A stretch of 64,000 nt of DNA from Thermobifida alba (GTDB lineage Bacteria > Actinomycetota > Actinomycetes > Streptosporangiales > Streptosporangiaceae). The first letter of the stretch is position 1, and each line of letters opens with the position of its first letter. The translations under genes were made by a program, and so were the position numbers. Location: contig NZ_CP051627.1 of the NCBI RefSeq assembly GCF_023208015.1, positions 1,178,001-1,242,000 on the forward strand, read 5' to 3'. Of the stretch, positions 1-8,123 are shown piece by piece. Under the pieces are notes generated by a model. It saw only the letters and a list, made by a program, of their open reading frames with translations, was not told the origin of the DNA and did no database searches.

Positions 1-351
1 CGCCGCGACCTTCGGCAGGATCTCCCTCTTCTGCTCCTCGGTGCCGAACCGGGCGATGCCCTTGGCGCAGAACGTGGCCGTGGGCAGCCAGGCGTAGGCG
101 AGGGCGGCGCTGGCGCGGGCGATCTCCTCCACCGCGATGCAGATGGAGATCTGGTCGGCGTCGCTGCCCCCGTACTCCTCGCCGAAGGCCAGGCCGCACA
201 GCCCGATCTCGGCGGCCTTGCGGTACAGCTCGGTGTTGAACTCCTCCTCCTGGTCGAAGCGGTTGACCTCCTCCAGGGGCGCCTCGCGGGTGAAGAACTC
301 CCGCAGCGTCCGGCGCAGCTCCTGGTGTTCGGCGCTGAGGGTGAAATCCAT
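1..351 (-). CDS. Acyl-CoA dehydrogenase, N-terminal fragment (cut by window edge)
   Basis: Reading the minus strand from ATG at 351 gives 117 uninterrupted codons beginning MDFTLSAEHQELRRTLREFF, which run off the window. The helical N-terminal pattern, the stretch GLCGLAFGEEYGGSDAD and the later EEIARASAALAY are typical of the N-terminal domain of FAD-dependent acyl-CoA dehydrogenases, which oxidise acyl-CoA to 2-enoyl-CoA. The catalytic base and FAD-binding C-terminal half lie outside the window. It begins 27 nt after the stop of the acyl-CoA synthetase at 379-1947, so the two form an activation-plus-dehydrogenation operon transcribed leftward. Confidence 0.85.
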   Translation of the reverse strand, partial: MDFTLSAEHQELRRTLREFFTREAPLEEVNRFDQEEEFNTELYRKAAEIGLCGLAFGEEYGGSDADQISICIAVEEIARASAALAYAWLPTATFCAKGIARFGTEEQKREILPKVAA

Positions 352-378
352 GTCGGTCTCCTGGGGCCGGGGACGGGG

Positions 379-1947
379 TCAGCTGGCGGGGTGCCGCGGG
401 GTCCGGACGTGCCGTTCGCGCAGTTCCTTCTTGAGGACCTTGCCGGTGGCGCTGATCGGCAGTGCGTCCACGAACTCCACCGAGCGCGGCTTCTTGTAGC
501 CGCTCAGGCGCTGTGCGGCGAAGTCGACGAGTTCCGCCTCGGTCAGCGTCGAGCCCTCGCGGCGGCGCACCACCGCGTGGATGGCCTCGCCCCACTTCTC
601 GTGCGGGACGCCGATGACGGCGGCCTGCTCCACCTCGGGGTGGTCCTGGAGGACGCGTTCGACCTCGATGCTGAAGACGTTGATGCCGCCGGTGATGATC
701 ATGTCCTTGAGCCGGTCCACGATGGTGACGAAGCCCTCGGAGTCGATCACCGCCACGTCGCCGGTCCGGAACCACTCTCCCGCGCGGCTCCTGGCGGTCT
801 CCTCCGCCATGTTGAAGTAGCCGGGGGAGACGGAGGGGCCGGACAGCCAGATCTCCCCGGAGGTCCGGCCGTCGTGCGGCACGTCGTTGCCGTCGGGGTC
901 GACCACGCGCAGGTTGATCATGGTGAGCGGCCTGCCGATCGAGTCGAGCCAGCCGACCTGCTGTTCGGTGCCTTCGGTGAACTGGTCCTCGGGGCGCAGC
1001 ACCGCACCGCAGGAGTAGCTCTCGGCCATGCCGTACAGCGGGTAGAGGACGTCGCCGAGGACCTCGCGGGCGCGTTTGAGCACGCCCGCCGAGTACGGGG
1101 AGCCGCCGGACATGATGCCGCGCAGGGAGGAGAAGTCGTACCGCTCCACGTCCGGCTGGGAGACGACCATCTGCACCATCGTCGGCACGATGGTGGTGTT
1201 GGTGACCCGGTACTCCTGGACCAGGCGGGGGAACTCGGCCGGGTCGAACGCCGGCGGGATCACGGTGCGGCCGCCCTTCAGCAGTACCGGGTGCAGCCCC
1301 GAGGGGCCTCCGGGGTTGAAGAACATGGGGATGCACTGCAGTGCGGTGCCGTATTCGGGGACGGGCAGTTCGGCGAGCCAGTTCTGCAGGGCCGCGATGG
1401 CGTTGCGGTGGGTGAGGACGGCGGCTTTCGGGATTCCGGTGGTGCCGCTGGTGGCGCCGAGCTGGTAGACGTCGTCCTCGCCGACGTGCACGGAGGGCTC
1501 CTCGGCGGAGGCGCGCGCGATGAGCTGTTCGAGGTCGAGGGCGAAGCCGTGGTCGCCGCCGAAGCCGATGACGTGTCTGGCGGAGGGGACGTCCGGCAGC
1601 CACGTCCGGGCGTTGTCCGCCAGGTCGGCGTGGACCAGCACCGCGGCCGGCTCCACGTAGGCGAGGTAGGAGGAGAGTTCGTGGGCGGACAGGCGGATGT
1701 TGACCGCGGCTCCGATGATCCCCGACTTGGCGGTGGCGAAGAAGAATTCGAGGAACTCGCCGCAGTTGGGGGAGAAGAGGGCGATCCGGTCTCCTTTGGA
1801 CAGGCCGAGGCCGAGCAGTGCGTTGGCGAACCTGGTGGTGCGGGTGTCCAGGTCCGACCAGGTCCGGGTGGTCCCCCCGGGGACCACCACGGCCTCCTTG
1901 TCGCCGAAGAACCGGGCGTTGTTGCGAACGATGTCGCTGACCAGCAT
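379..1947 (-). CDS. Acyl-CoA synthetase (AMP-binding, ANL superfamily)
   Basis: A 522-aa protein of the usual length for medium/long-chain or aromatic acid:CoA ligases. The AMP-binding loop is at about residues 167-174 (SGTTGIPK), the YGMAES motif is mid-protein, the hinge motif DRLKDMIITGG is near 410, and the catalytic lysine is in TGKVLKK near residue 503. It should activate a carboxylic acid with ATP and CoA; the substrate cannot be read from sequence. ATG at 1947 is the only start before the divergent promoter. The gene heads the leftward pair with the acyl-CoA dehydrogenase and is divergent from a second synthetase at 2064, with motif-A sites between them. Confidence 0.92.
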   Translation of the reverse strand: MLVSDIVRNNARFFGDKEAVVVPGGTTRTWSDLDTRTTRFANALLGLGLSKGDRIALFSPNCGEFLEFFFATAKSGIIGAAVNIRLSAHELSSYLAYVEPAAVLVHADLADNARTWLPDVPSARHVIGFGGDHGFALDLEQLIARASAEEPSVHVGEDDVYQLGATSGTTGIPKAAVLTHRNAIAALQNWLAELPVPEYGTALQCIPMFFNPGGPSGLHPVLLKGGRTVIPPAFDPAEFPRLVQEYRVTNTTIVPTMVQMVVSQPDVERYDFSSLRGIMSGGSPYSAGVLKRAREVLGDVLYPLYGMAESYSCGAVLRPEDQFTEGTEQQVGWLDSIGRPLTMINLRVVDPDGNDVPHDGRTSGEIWLSGPSVSPGYFNMAEETARSRAGEWFRTGDVAVIDSEGFVTIVDRLKDMIITGGINVFSIEVERVLQDHPEVEQAAVIGVPHEKWGEAIHAVVRRREGSTLTEAELVDFAAQRLSGYKKPRSVEFVDALPISATGKVLKKELRERHVRTPRHPAS

Positions 1948-2003
1948 GTACGGACTCCTAGCGGGCGGAGGGGAGACGCCTCTGGTGTTCCCGACACCAG
2001 CAC

Positions 2004-2031
2004 TGTAACGTGATTTAACGGTGGACGTAAG
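2004..2031. promoter_or_regulatory. Motif-A operator cluster in a divergent promoter
   Basis: Within the 116-bp gap between the divergent synthetases the sequence TGTAACGTGATT (2004-2015) is followed at once by TTTAACGG and GGACGTAAG, giving three ACGT/AACG half-sites in 28 bp. The same TNTAACGTNAAA-type core recurs at 6068, 8054, 8063, 8098, 11342, 13123 and 17887, always just upstream of genes in the left island. The position fits a repressor that controls both directions; the cognate regulator is not in the window. Confidence 0.6.
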
Positions 2032-2063
2032 ATGTCGATTTAGATTTCTGTCGTGGAGGTGGG

Positions 2064-3566
2064 ATGCGCTACCTGGATCTCGTCCGCGGACCGGCGGCCC
2101 GGTTCGGCTCCAAGGCCGCCGTGGTCGAGGGCGACCGGCGGATCACCTTTCGGGAACTGGACGACCGGGTGGGGCGGCTGGGCTCGGTCCTGCGCGCCCG
2201 GGGACTGCGCCCCGGCGACCGGGTGGCCCTGCTGGCCGCCAACGAACTGGAGTACCTGGAGATCCAGGCGGCCTGCCTGCGTTCGGGGTTCGCCCTGGTC
2301 CCGCTGAACGTCCGACTCACCGAGCGGGAACTGGGCTTCATCCTCTCCGACTGCGCGCCCGGCCTGCTCATCGCCGGACGCGCCGAGGAGCGGCGGGCCG
2401 CCTCCCTGGCCGCCACGACCGGCATCCCCCACGTGCTGGCCCTGGGGACGCCGCGGGACCTGCCCTCCTACGACACCGCGCTGCGCGAGGCCGCCGCCGA
2501 CCCCGGCGCCGACCCCGACGACCCCGAACTGCCCGCCACCCTCCTCTACACCTCGGGAACCACCGGCCTGCCCAAGGGAGCGGTCGTCGACCGTCTCGGC
2601 TTCACCGCGCGGGTGATGACCAACGCGGTCGAACTGCAGACGGGCGCGACCGACGTGCACCAGGCCAGCCTGCCGATGTTCCACATCGCCGCTTTCCTCG
2701 CCTACGCCCACACCGCGGTGGGAGGCACCGTGGTGATGCTTCCGGAGTTCGAGCCGGAGCAGGCGCTGCGCACCATGGAACGGGAGCGCGTCACCACCAC
2801 GGTGCTGGTCCCCACGACCATCACCATGCTGCTGGACAGCCCCGCCATCGACCGGGTCGACCTGTCGGCGCTGCGGTTGGTCGTCTACGGTGGTTCGGCC
2901 ATCGAACCGGGGCCGCTGCGGCGCGCCCTGGAACGCTTCGGCTGCGGCTTCCACCAGCAGTACGGCATGACCGAGACCGGAGGGCAGACCATCCTGCGCC
3001 CCGCCGACCACGACCCGGCCGACACCGAGAAGCTGGCCTCGGGAGGCACCGAGGCGATCGGCCTGGAGGTGAGGGTGGTCGACGAGGAGGACCGGACGCT
3101 GCCCCCCGGAGAGGTCGGCGAGATCGTCTGCCGGGGCCCCTCGGTGATGCTGCGGTACTGGAACCGGCCCGAGGCCACCGCGGAGGCGCTGCGCGGCGGC
3201 TGGTTCCACACCGGGGACATGGGCTACCGCGACAGCCGCGGCTACCTGCACATCACCGACCGGCGCAACGACATGATCATCACCGGCGGGGAGAACGTCT
3301 ACCCCCGCGAGGTGGAGGCGGCGCTCATCGAGCACCCGGACGTCGCCGACGTGGCCGTGGTGGGCCTGCCCGACCCGAAGTGGGGCCAGGTGGTCACCGC
3401 CGTCCTGGCGGGGCAGGCGCCCTCCGACGCCGAACTGGACGCCTGGGCCCGGCAGCGGCTGGCCGGCTACAAGGTCCCCCGCCGCTGGGTGCGGCTGGCG
3501 GAACTGCCCCGCAACGTCACCGGCAAGGTGCTCAAGCACCGGCTCCGCGCCCAACTGGCGAAGTGA
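2064..3566 (+). CDS. Acyl-CoA synthetase (AMP-binding)
   Basis: A 500-aa ANL-superfamily CoA ligase. The phosphate loop SGTTGLPKGA lies at about 164-173, YGMTETGG mid-protein, the hinge DRRNDMIITGGENVYP near residue 410, and the catalytic lysine at NVTGKVLK near residue 488. ATG at 2064 follows the purine-rich GTGGAGGTGGG. It is transcribed alone: a pair of very strong hairpins follows its stop. It is not a close copy of the 379-1947 enzyme, so the two probably activate different acids or intermediates of one pathway. Motif-A sites upstream suggest co-regulation with the leftward pair. Confidence 0.92.
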   Translation: MRYLDLVRGPAARFGSKAAVVEGDRRITFRELDDRVGRLGSVLRARGLRPGDRVALLAANELEYLEIQAACLRSGFALVPLNVRLTERELGFILSDCAPGLLIAGRAEERRAASLAATTGIPHVLALGTPRDLPSYDTALREAAADPGADPDDPELPATLLYTSGTTGLPKGAVVDRLGFTARVMTNAVELQTGATDVHQASLPMFHIAAFLAYAHTAVGGTVVMLPEFEPEQALRTMERERVTTTVLVPTTITMLLDSPAIDRVDLSALRLVVYGGSAIEPGPLRRALERFGCGFHQQYGMTETGGQTILRPADHDPADTEKLASGGTEAIGLEVRVVDEEDRTLPPGEVGEIVCRGPSVMLRYWNRPEATAEALRGGWFHTGDMGYRDSRGYLHITDRRNDMIITGGENVYPREVEAALIEHPDVADVAVVGLPDPKWGQVVTAVLAGQAPSDAELDAWARQRLAGYKVPRRWVRLAELPRNVTGKVLKHRLRAQLAK

Positions 3567-3619
3567 CCGGAGGGTGCCGCCGCCCCGTCGCGACCGCACG
3601 GGGCGGCGGCACCCTCCGG
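3567..3619. terminator. Perfect 22-bp stem hairpin terminator
   Basis: Arms 3567-3588 and 3598-3619 are perfectly complementary with a 9-nt loop, starting one base after the stop of the synthetase. There is no U tract, as is common in high-GC actinomycetes. It serves the rightward gene and, being symmetrical, can also act on leftward transcripts. Confidence 0.8.
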
Positions 3620-3625
3620 TGGGTT

Positions 3626-3687
3626 CGCTCCCCCGTGGTCGGGGCCGTGGCCTCCCGGGAGGCCACGGCCCCGACCACGGGGGAGCG
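3626..3687. terminator. 62-bp perfect palindrome between convergent genes
   Basis: Bases 3626-3656 and 3657-3687 are perfect 31-nt reverse complements with no spacer. The element ends 8 bp before the stop of the leftward crotonase gene. With the neighbouring 22-bp hairpin it forms a tandem bidirectional terminator. A zero-loop 31-bp stem is longer than most intrinsic terminators and could extrude as a cruciform. Confidence 0.75.
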
Positions 3688-3695
3688 GCGGCCGG

Positions 3696-4475
3696 TCAGT
3701 CGCCGCGGAACGCGGGGGTGCGCCGCTGCAGGAAGGCCCGCACCCCCTCACCGAAGTCGTGCGTCTTCCACAACTCGGTGACCCGCTCCTGCTCCAGGTC
3801 CAACTGCTCCGCCAGCCCCAGCGTGGTCGCCCGGTCGACCAGTTCCCGCACCCGCAGCAGGGCCAGCGGGGGAGCCGAGGCCAGCGACCGGGCGAGCTCC
3901 AGGGCGGACCGGAGCGCCGAACCGTCGGGCACGGGCGGTTCCGCCAGCCCCAGGGACGCGGCCTCGGCCGCGCCGAGCGGCTGGTTGCGCAGCAGCAGGG
4001 ACAGGGCCCGGGCCGAGCCGACCATCCGGGTCAGGAAGTACGACACCCCGCCGTCGGGGGAGGAGCCGATGCCCAGGTAGCCGGGGACCAGGCGGGCGCC
4101 CTCGCCGAGGACCCGCAGGTCGGCGCAGAGGGCGAGCCCCATGCCGGCGCCCACCGCGGGCCCCTCCACGGCGGCGACCAGCGGCACGGGCAGGCCGCGG
4201 AGCCGTTTGAGGGAGCGGTGCAGCTCCTCGACCAGGGGAGTGAGGACCGGGGCGGGCTCCTCGGCCAGCGCCCGGTCCACCAGGGACAGGTCGGCCCCGG
4301 CACAGAACGCCGGACCGCGCCCGGCCAGCACCAGGGCGCGGGCGCCCCGGTCCACCAGGGCGGCCGCCTCGGTGCCCAGGGCGCAGACCAGGTCGACGGT
4401 CAGCGCGTTCATCCGGTCGGGGCGGTTCAGTTCGATGAGGCCCACCTGGTCGGTGAGCGAGGTCTCCAGGGACAC
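3696..4475 (-). CDS. Crotonase-fold enoyl-CoA hydratase/isomerase
   Basis: A 259-aa crotonase-superfamily protein. The oxyanion-hole segments are GRGPAFCAGADL (about 60-71) and EGPAVGAGMGLALCADLR. The first hydratase glutamate (GxGxEL) is replaced (GAGMGLAL), but an aspartate is present in SSPDGG. That pattern resembles PaaG/isomerase-type members more than classical hydratases, so a double-bond isomerase role is possible. GTG at 4475 is chosen because AGGAG sits five bases upstream. It is third in a leftward operon, 20 nt after the kinase stop. Confidence 0.85.
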   Translation of the reverse strand: MSLETSLTDQVGLIELNRPDRMNALTVDLVCALGTEAAALVDRGARALVLAGRGPAFCAGADLSLVDRALAEEPAPVLTPLVEELHRSLKRLRGLPVPLVAAVEGPAVGAGMGLALCADLRVLGEGARLVPGYLGIGSSPDGGVSYFLTRMVGSARALSLLLRNQPLGAAEAASLGLAEPPVPDGSALRSALELARSLASAPPLALLRVRELVDRATTLGLAEQLDLEQERVTELWKTHDFGEGVRAFLQRRTPAFRGD

Positions 4476-4495
4476 GGGAACTCCTGGGGTCGGGG

Positions 4496-5518
4496 TCAGT
4501 AGCCGATGGCGCCGAGGCCGTGGTCCATGCACATGTAGGGCACGCCCATGCCGAGGCGGGCGAAGGTGGCGTCGCGCACCCCCTGCGGGCCGAACTCGCT
4601 CAGCAGGGGGAAGGACGTGCAGACGTACTCGGCGTCGATGAAGACCGAGTAGTAGTGGATGCGCTCCTCGTCGATGCGGGGCCCGCCCGCCTTCTCGTAG
4701 GCCTCGAACATCTCCTCCCGGGGCAGCAGGGCGTCCGCGCCCCGCCACAGGGCCGAGGCCCAGTCCTTCATGGGGTCGCCCAGGTGGGCCTGCTCCCAGT
4801 CGGTGAGGGCCACCACCCGGTCCCCCCGGTAGATGAAGTTGCCCACGCCCACGTCGCCCCAGACCAGGCTGACCCGTTCGACCTCGGTGGGCACGTTCCG
4901 CTTCAGCCAGGAGAACAGCGCCTCCACCACGGGCATGGGTTCGGGGTCGGCGGCGCGGTAGGCCTGCTCGTAGTGGGCCAGTTCCAGCAGGGCGCAGTCC
5001 TCGGGCCGCTCGGGGACCGCCATGAACTCGCCCAGGCCGGCGGCACGCCAGTCCAGGGTGTGCACGGCGGCCAGCCGCTCGGCCAGGTGGCGGCCGATGC
5101 GGCGGCGGGCCTCCGCGTTGTCGGGGGCGAACAGCTTCCCCGCCGACGCCGAGCCGGGCACCGTGCGGCGCACGTAGAACGGGGCCCGCCCGATCAGGGA
5201 CTCGTCCGTCTCGTACCACAGCGCCTCGGCGACCGGCACCTCGGTGGGGGTGAGCGCGGCGAAGACGCGGTACTCCCGCTCCAGGTCGACCGGGACCACC
5301 GAGCCCTCCGGGTGGTCCACCCGGAAGGTCAGGGCGTCGGTGAACGGGGTGGTGCCGCGCGTGCCGGAGACCTCGACGAACCAGGTCTCCCGGGACATGC
5401 CGCCGACGTTGCGCCTGAGCTGGGTGACCTCCAGGGTGTCGGCGGCCAGGCGCTCCTTCAGGTAGGCGCCGACGCGGCCGCGGTCGAGGCCGGTCGCCTT
5501 CCGGTCCGCGGCGCTCAT
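4496..5518 (-). CDS. APH-type phosphotransferase (ACAD10/11- and LvaA-like kinase)
   Basis: A 340-aa aminoglycoside-phosphotransferase-fold protein with the Brenner motif variant LVWGDVGVGNFIY and the metal-binding motif ALTDWEQAHLGDP. It is not a resistance gene by context. Such kinases sit beside acyl-CoA dehydrogenases in catabolic operons. Related proteins, the N-terminal domain of mammalian ACAD10/11 and Pseudomonas LvaA, phosphorylate the hydroxyl of 4-hydroxyacyl-CoA so that it can be eliminated. ATG at 5518 overlaps the stop of the DUF6285-like gene (ATGA), indicating translational coupling. The specific substrate is inferred, not seen. Confidence 0.8.
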   Translation of the reverse strand: MSAADRKATGLDRGRVGAYLKERLAADTLEVTQLRRNVGGMSRETWFVEVSGTRGTTPFTDALTFRVDHPEGSVVPVDLEREYRVFAALTPTEVPVAEALWYETDESLIGRAPFYVRRTVPGSASAGKLFAPDNAEARRRIGRHLAERLAAVHTLDWRAAGLGEFMAVPERPEDCALLELAHYEQAYRAADPEPMPVVEALFSWLKRNVPTEVERVSLVWGDVGVGNFIYRGDRVVALTDWEQAHLGDPMKDWASALWRGADALLPREEMFEAYEKAGGPRIDEERIHYYSVFIDAEYVCTSFPLLSEFGPQGVRDATFARLGMGVPYMCMDHGLGAIGY

Positions 5519-6024
5519 GACGCCACCGGCCGAAACGACATGAACAGCGGTTCCACCAGGGGTCTGGTCCGATCGACCTGCCGTCGTACCAACCTGTACA
5601 CCTCGTCTCTCATCTCCTCCACCGCGGGGTCGGCACCGTCCGCCTCGTCCAGCCAGCGCATCACCGCGACGACCACCCCGCGCAGTTCCTCGTTGCGGGC
5701 CGTGGCGCCGTGCTCGCCGGCCTCGGCGGTACGCGCTGCGCCGACCAGTCCGGCCAGCTCCTCCCACCGGGGGGCCGTCCCCGCGGTGTCCTGTTCGGCC
5801 AGTGCGGCGGCGCGGGTGCCGAGGGAGGCCAGGACGGCGAGCATGTCGGCGTCGTCCTCGGCCAGCACGTCGCCCTCGTGGGCGAGGCGCAGCTTCAGGT
5901 GCTGCAGGACGAGGTCCATCGCGGTGCCGACGTAGCGGGCCCAGCGGTCCTCGACCTTGGGCAGCAGGGTCTCGTTGAGGGAGAGGCGGAGACTGTCCAG
6001 CAGCTCCTCCGGTGACGGTCGCAC
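5515..6024 (-). CDS. DUF6285-like small protein, probable partner of the kinase
   Basis: About 169 aa, largely helical and acidic, beginning MRPSPEELLDSLRLSLNE. The opening (RPxxxELLxxxxxxL) resembles DUF6285 proteins, which are regularly encoded directly before APH-fold kinases; I recognise this by pattern and context only. In the Pseudomonas levulinate operon a small protein (LvaB) is needed with the kinase LvaA, and this gene may be its equivalent. GTG at 6024 is preferred over GTG at 6030 because GGAAGG lies at a better distance. It is the first gene of the 6024-to-3696 operon and overlaps the kinase start by four bases. Confidence 0.65.
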   Translation of the reverse strand: MRPSPEELLDSLRLSLNETLLPKVEDRWARYVGTAMDLVLQHLKLRLAHEGDVLAEDDADMLAVLASLGTRAAALAEQDTAGTAPRWEELAGLVGAARTAEAGEHGATARNEELRGVVVAVMRWLDEADGADPAVEEMRDEVYRLVRRQVDRTRPLVEPLFMSFRPVAS

Positions 6025-6067
6025 AAGCACCCCTTCCGGCCGGGAGCACAGCTCCCCGTCCTATGAA

Positions 6068-6086
6068 TCTAACGTAAAGGGTTAAG
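6068..6086. promoter_or_regulatory. Motif-A operator between divergent genes
   Basis: TCTAACGTAAAG at 6068-6079 matches the left-island consensus, and GTTAAG follows at 6081-6086 as a partial second site. It sits in the 113-bp gap between the leftward kinase operon and the rightward gene at 6138, so it can regulate both. Confidence 0.55.
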
Positions 6087-6137
6087 CTCTGTCATCGTCT
6101 CTTGTTTTACCTATCACGTCAATGGTCAGATAAGTGC

Positions 6138-6947
6138 ATGGGGCAGACGACAGCGACGGAGCGGGACGGCGACCGTACGGAGCGGGGGGAGGGGACCGCC
6201 CGGAGGGGAGGCGGCCGCTGGGCGAAGACCCTCTCCCACTTCCACCCCGCCTCCACCGTGACGGCGGAGCAGGCCGACGCCTACTACCTGCGGGTGCACA
6301 CCCGCTTCGCCCGGCACTTCCTGCGCGGCATGGACCAGGTGGTCAGCTACCACACCAACCGGGCGGAGGCCGGGTACGACCTGCTCGGCGGCTGGGAGCG
6401 ACCGCCGAGCGCCTTCCGCTACGTGGTGCTGCGCTTCCGGCCGGGCCGCGGCCTGGAGCCCACCGAGGAACTCCGCGAGGCCATCGTGGCCGACCACCGC
6501 CTCTTCCTGCGTGAACTGCGCTCCTTCCAGGTGGACGAGGAGGTCCTGCTGGACCGGCTGGACGGGCAGACCGCGCTGGAGAAGTACCTCTTCGAGTTCG
6601 ACCGCCGCGACGGCACGGACCCGCGGGAGGCCCGCGAGCACCTGGCGGCCGGACTGGCCGTGCTGGCCGAGGAGGCCTCCTCCGCCTTCGGGATCCGCCA
6701 GGTCCTGGTCAACCACGTCCTGGGGGAGCAGGAGACGGCGCCGGTCGACGAACCCGGACAGCGGCCCCTGCCCCGGATGCTGCCCGACACCCGTCGTCAG
6801 GCGTTCCTGGAGTGCTACTTCGACCAGCGGGAGTGGGCCGAGGACTTCTTCGCCCGGCCCGCGGTGCGCGCCGTGCTGCAGGACCGCTTCTGGGCGGCGG
6901 CGAACGGCCACCGGGTCACCGAGCAGTGCGGCCTCGACCGCCGCTGA
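6138..6947 (+). CDS. Possible duplicated EthD-like (dimeric alpha/beta barrel) protein
   Basis: A 269-aa protein I do not recognise with certainty. After a basic/acidic low-complexity N-terminus (about 1-35) come two halves of similar plan. Around 38-65 is HFHPASTVTAEQADAYYLRVHTR-like text, and around 190-250 is VLVNHVLGEQ followed by a second helix-rich segment. Small ferredoxin-like EthD/Dabb domains in catabolic operons often read this way, but no diagnostic residue is visible. ATG at 6138 is preferred to an upstream TTG at 6102, which would overlap the operator region. It is convergent with the LLM oxidoreductase, 20 bp away. Confidence 0.45.
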   Translation: MGQTTATERDGDRTERGEGTARRGGGRWAKTLSHFHPASTVTAEQADAYYLRVHTRFARHFLRGMDQVVSYHTNRAEAGYDLLGGWERPPSAFRYVVLRFRPGRGLEPTEELREAIVADHRLFLRELRSFQVDEEVLLDRLDGQTALEKYLFEFDRRDGTDPREAREHLAAGLAVLAEEASSAFGIRQVLVNHVLGEQETAPVDEPGQRPLPRMLPDTRRQAFLECYFDQREWAEDFFARPAVRAVLQDRFWAAANGHRVTEQCGLDRR

Positions 6948-6967
6948 GCGCGCCCGCCCCGGCGGGG

Positions 6968-8038
6968 CTACACCGCCGCCGCCAGTTCCAGCAGCGGCTC
7001 ATAGGAGGCCAGCAGAGCGCGGCGGGCATCGTGCTCGGCCGGGCCCGCCTCGTAGCGCATCCCGCCCACGTTGACCAGCAGGATCTCGTCCACGTCCGAG
7101 TACTCGCGGAGCCGCCGGGCGCACTCGTGCGGGGTGCCCGCCACCGTCAGCCGGTCGACGACCTCGTCGGTGACCGCCCGCCGGGCGGCCGCCAGGTCGC
7201 CCCGGCGGACCGCGCCGTCCACCTCCTCGGCGACGGGCTCGTACCCCTGGCTGCGCAGCAGGGCGTCGTAGTGGGGGTGGGGCTTGCCGGCGTAGAGGTT
7301 GACCACGGCCGCGCGCGCCGCCTCGCGGGCCCGCTCGGTGTCGGAGTCCACGGCGACCAGGGCGGCCATGAGCACGGTGAAGTCCTCCCGGGCCGCCGCC
7401 GCCCGGCACTCGGCCGCGATCCGGGCCACGTACTCGGCCGACTGCAGGCTGCCCAGTCCGATGCCGTCGGCCACGGCGGCAGCCAGCCGGGTCATCCGGG
7501 GCGAGGTGGCGGCGAGCACGATGGGGACGGAGTCGCGGACCGGGTCGACCTGGCAGCGCCAGCCCGACATCCGGTGGACCTCGCCCGCGTAGTCCACCCG
7601 GTCGCCGCGCCTCGCCGAGGTGACCAGCCGCAGCAGTTCGACGTACTCCCGCATCTTGCGCAGCGGCCGGGTGACGGGCACCCCCTGGTAGCTCTCGTTG
7701 GTCACCCGGTTGCCGCTGCCCACGCCGAGGACCAGGCGGCCCCCGGAGAGTTCGTCGAGGTCCACCGCGCTCATCCCGGCGATCATCGGGGTGCGCGCGT
7801 GGGCGTTGAGGACGTAGGGGCCCAGGCTGATCCGCTCGGTGCGTCCGGCCATCGCCGCCAGGGCGACGAACCCGGAGCGCCAGGCCTCGGCCAGGTAGAC
7901 GCCGGCGCAGCCCGCCTCCTCCGCCCGTGCGGCCAGGCCCGCCATGTCGGCGACGGTGATCCCGCCGCCCCCGGCCAGCATCAGGCCCAGTCTCGTCCCC
8001 GTCCCACCGACCGCTGCGTTTCGGTTGTCCCGCCCCAT
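6968..8038 (-). CDS. LLM-class F420/FMN-dependent oxidoreductase
   Basis: A 356-aa luciferase-like monooxygenase-fold protein. Features are GLMLAGGGGITVADMAGLA near the N-terminus, the strand/turn ISLGPYVLNAHARTP, and ELSGGRLVLGVGSGNRV, a hallmark of F420-dependent family members (about 100-115). It likely performs a hydride transfer or FMN-linked oxygenation on a catabolic intermediate; the cofactor cannot be fixed by eye. ATG at 8038 faces a divergent promoter with three motif-A cores shared with the operon at 8124. Confidence 0.85.
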   Translation of the reverse strand: MGRDNRNAAVGGTGTRLGLMLAGGGGITVADMAGLAARAEEAGCAGVYLAEAWRSGFVALAAMAGRTERISLGPYVLNAHARTPMIAGMSAVDLDELSGGRLVLGVGSGNRVTNESYQGVPVTRPLRKMREYVELLRLVTSARRGDRVDYAGEVHRMSGWRCQVDPVRDSVPIVLAATSPRMTRLAAAVADGIGLGSLQSAEYVARIAAECRAAAAREDFTVLMAALVAVDSDTERAREAARAAVVNLYAGKPHPHYDALLRSQGYEPVAEEVDGAVRRGDLAAARRAVTDEVVDRLTVAGTPHECARRLREYSDVDEILLVNVGGMRYEAGPAEHDARRALLASYEPLLELAAAV

Positions 8039-8053
8039 GGACCACTCCAGAGA

Positions 8054-8109
8054 TGTAACGTGTAACGTAAAAATTATCAGCAGGGGTATTGCTTACTTGT
8101 AACGTTAAG
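8054..8109. promoter_or_regulatory. Three motif-A operator cores in a divergent promoter
   Basis: TGTAACGTG (from 8054) runs directly into TGTAACGTAAAA (8063-8072? as read, core AACGT at 8064-8068), and a third copy TGTAACGTTAAG is at 8098-8109. The first two cores are 9 bp apart and the third lies about 35 bp further on. The stretch is locally AT-rich and fills the 85-bp gap between the LLM oxidoreductase and the 8124 operon, the best-populated operator region of the left island. Confidence 0.65.
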
Positions 8110-8123
8110 GGTGAAATCAAGAC

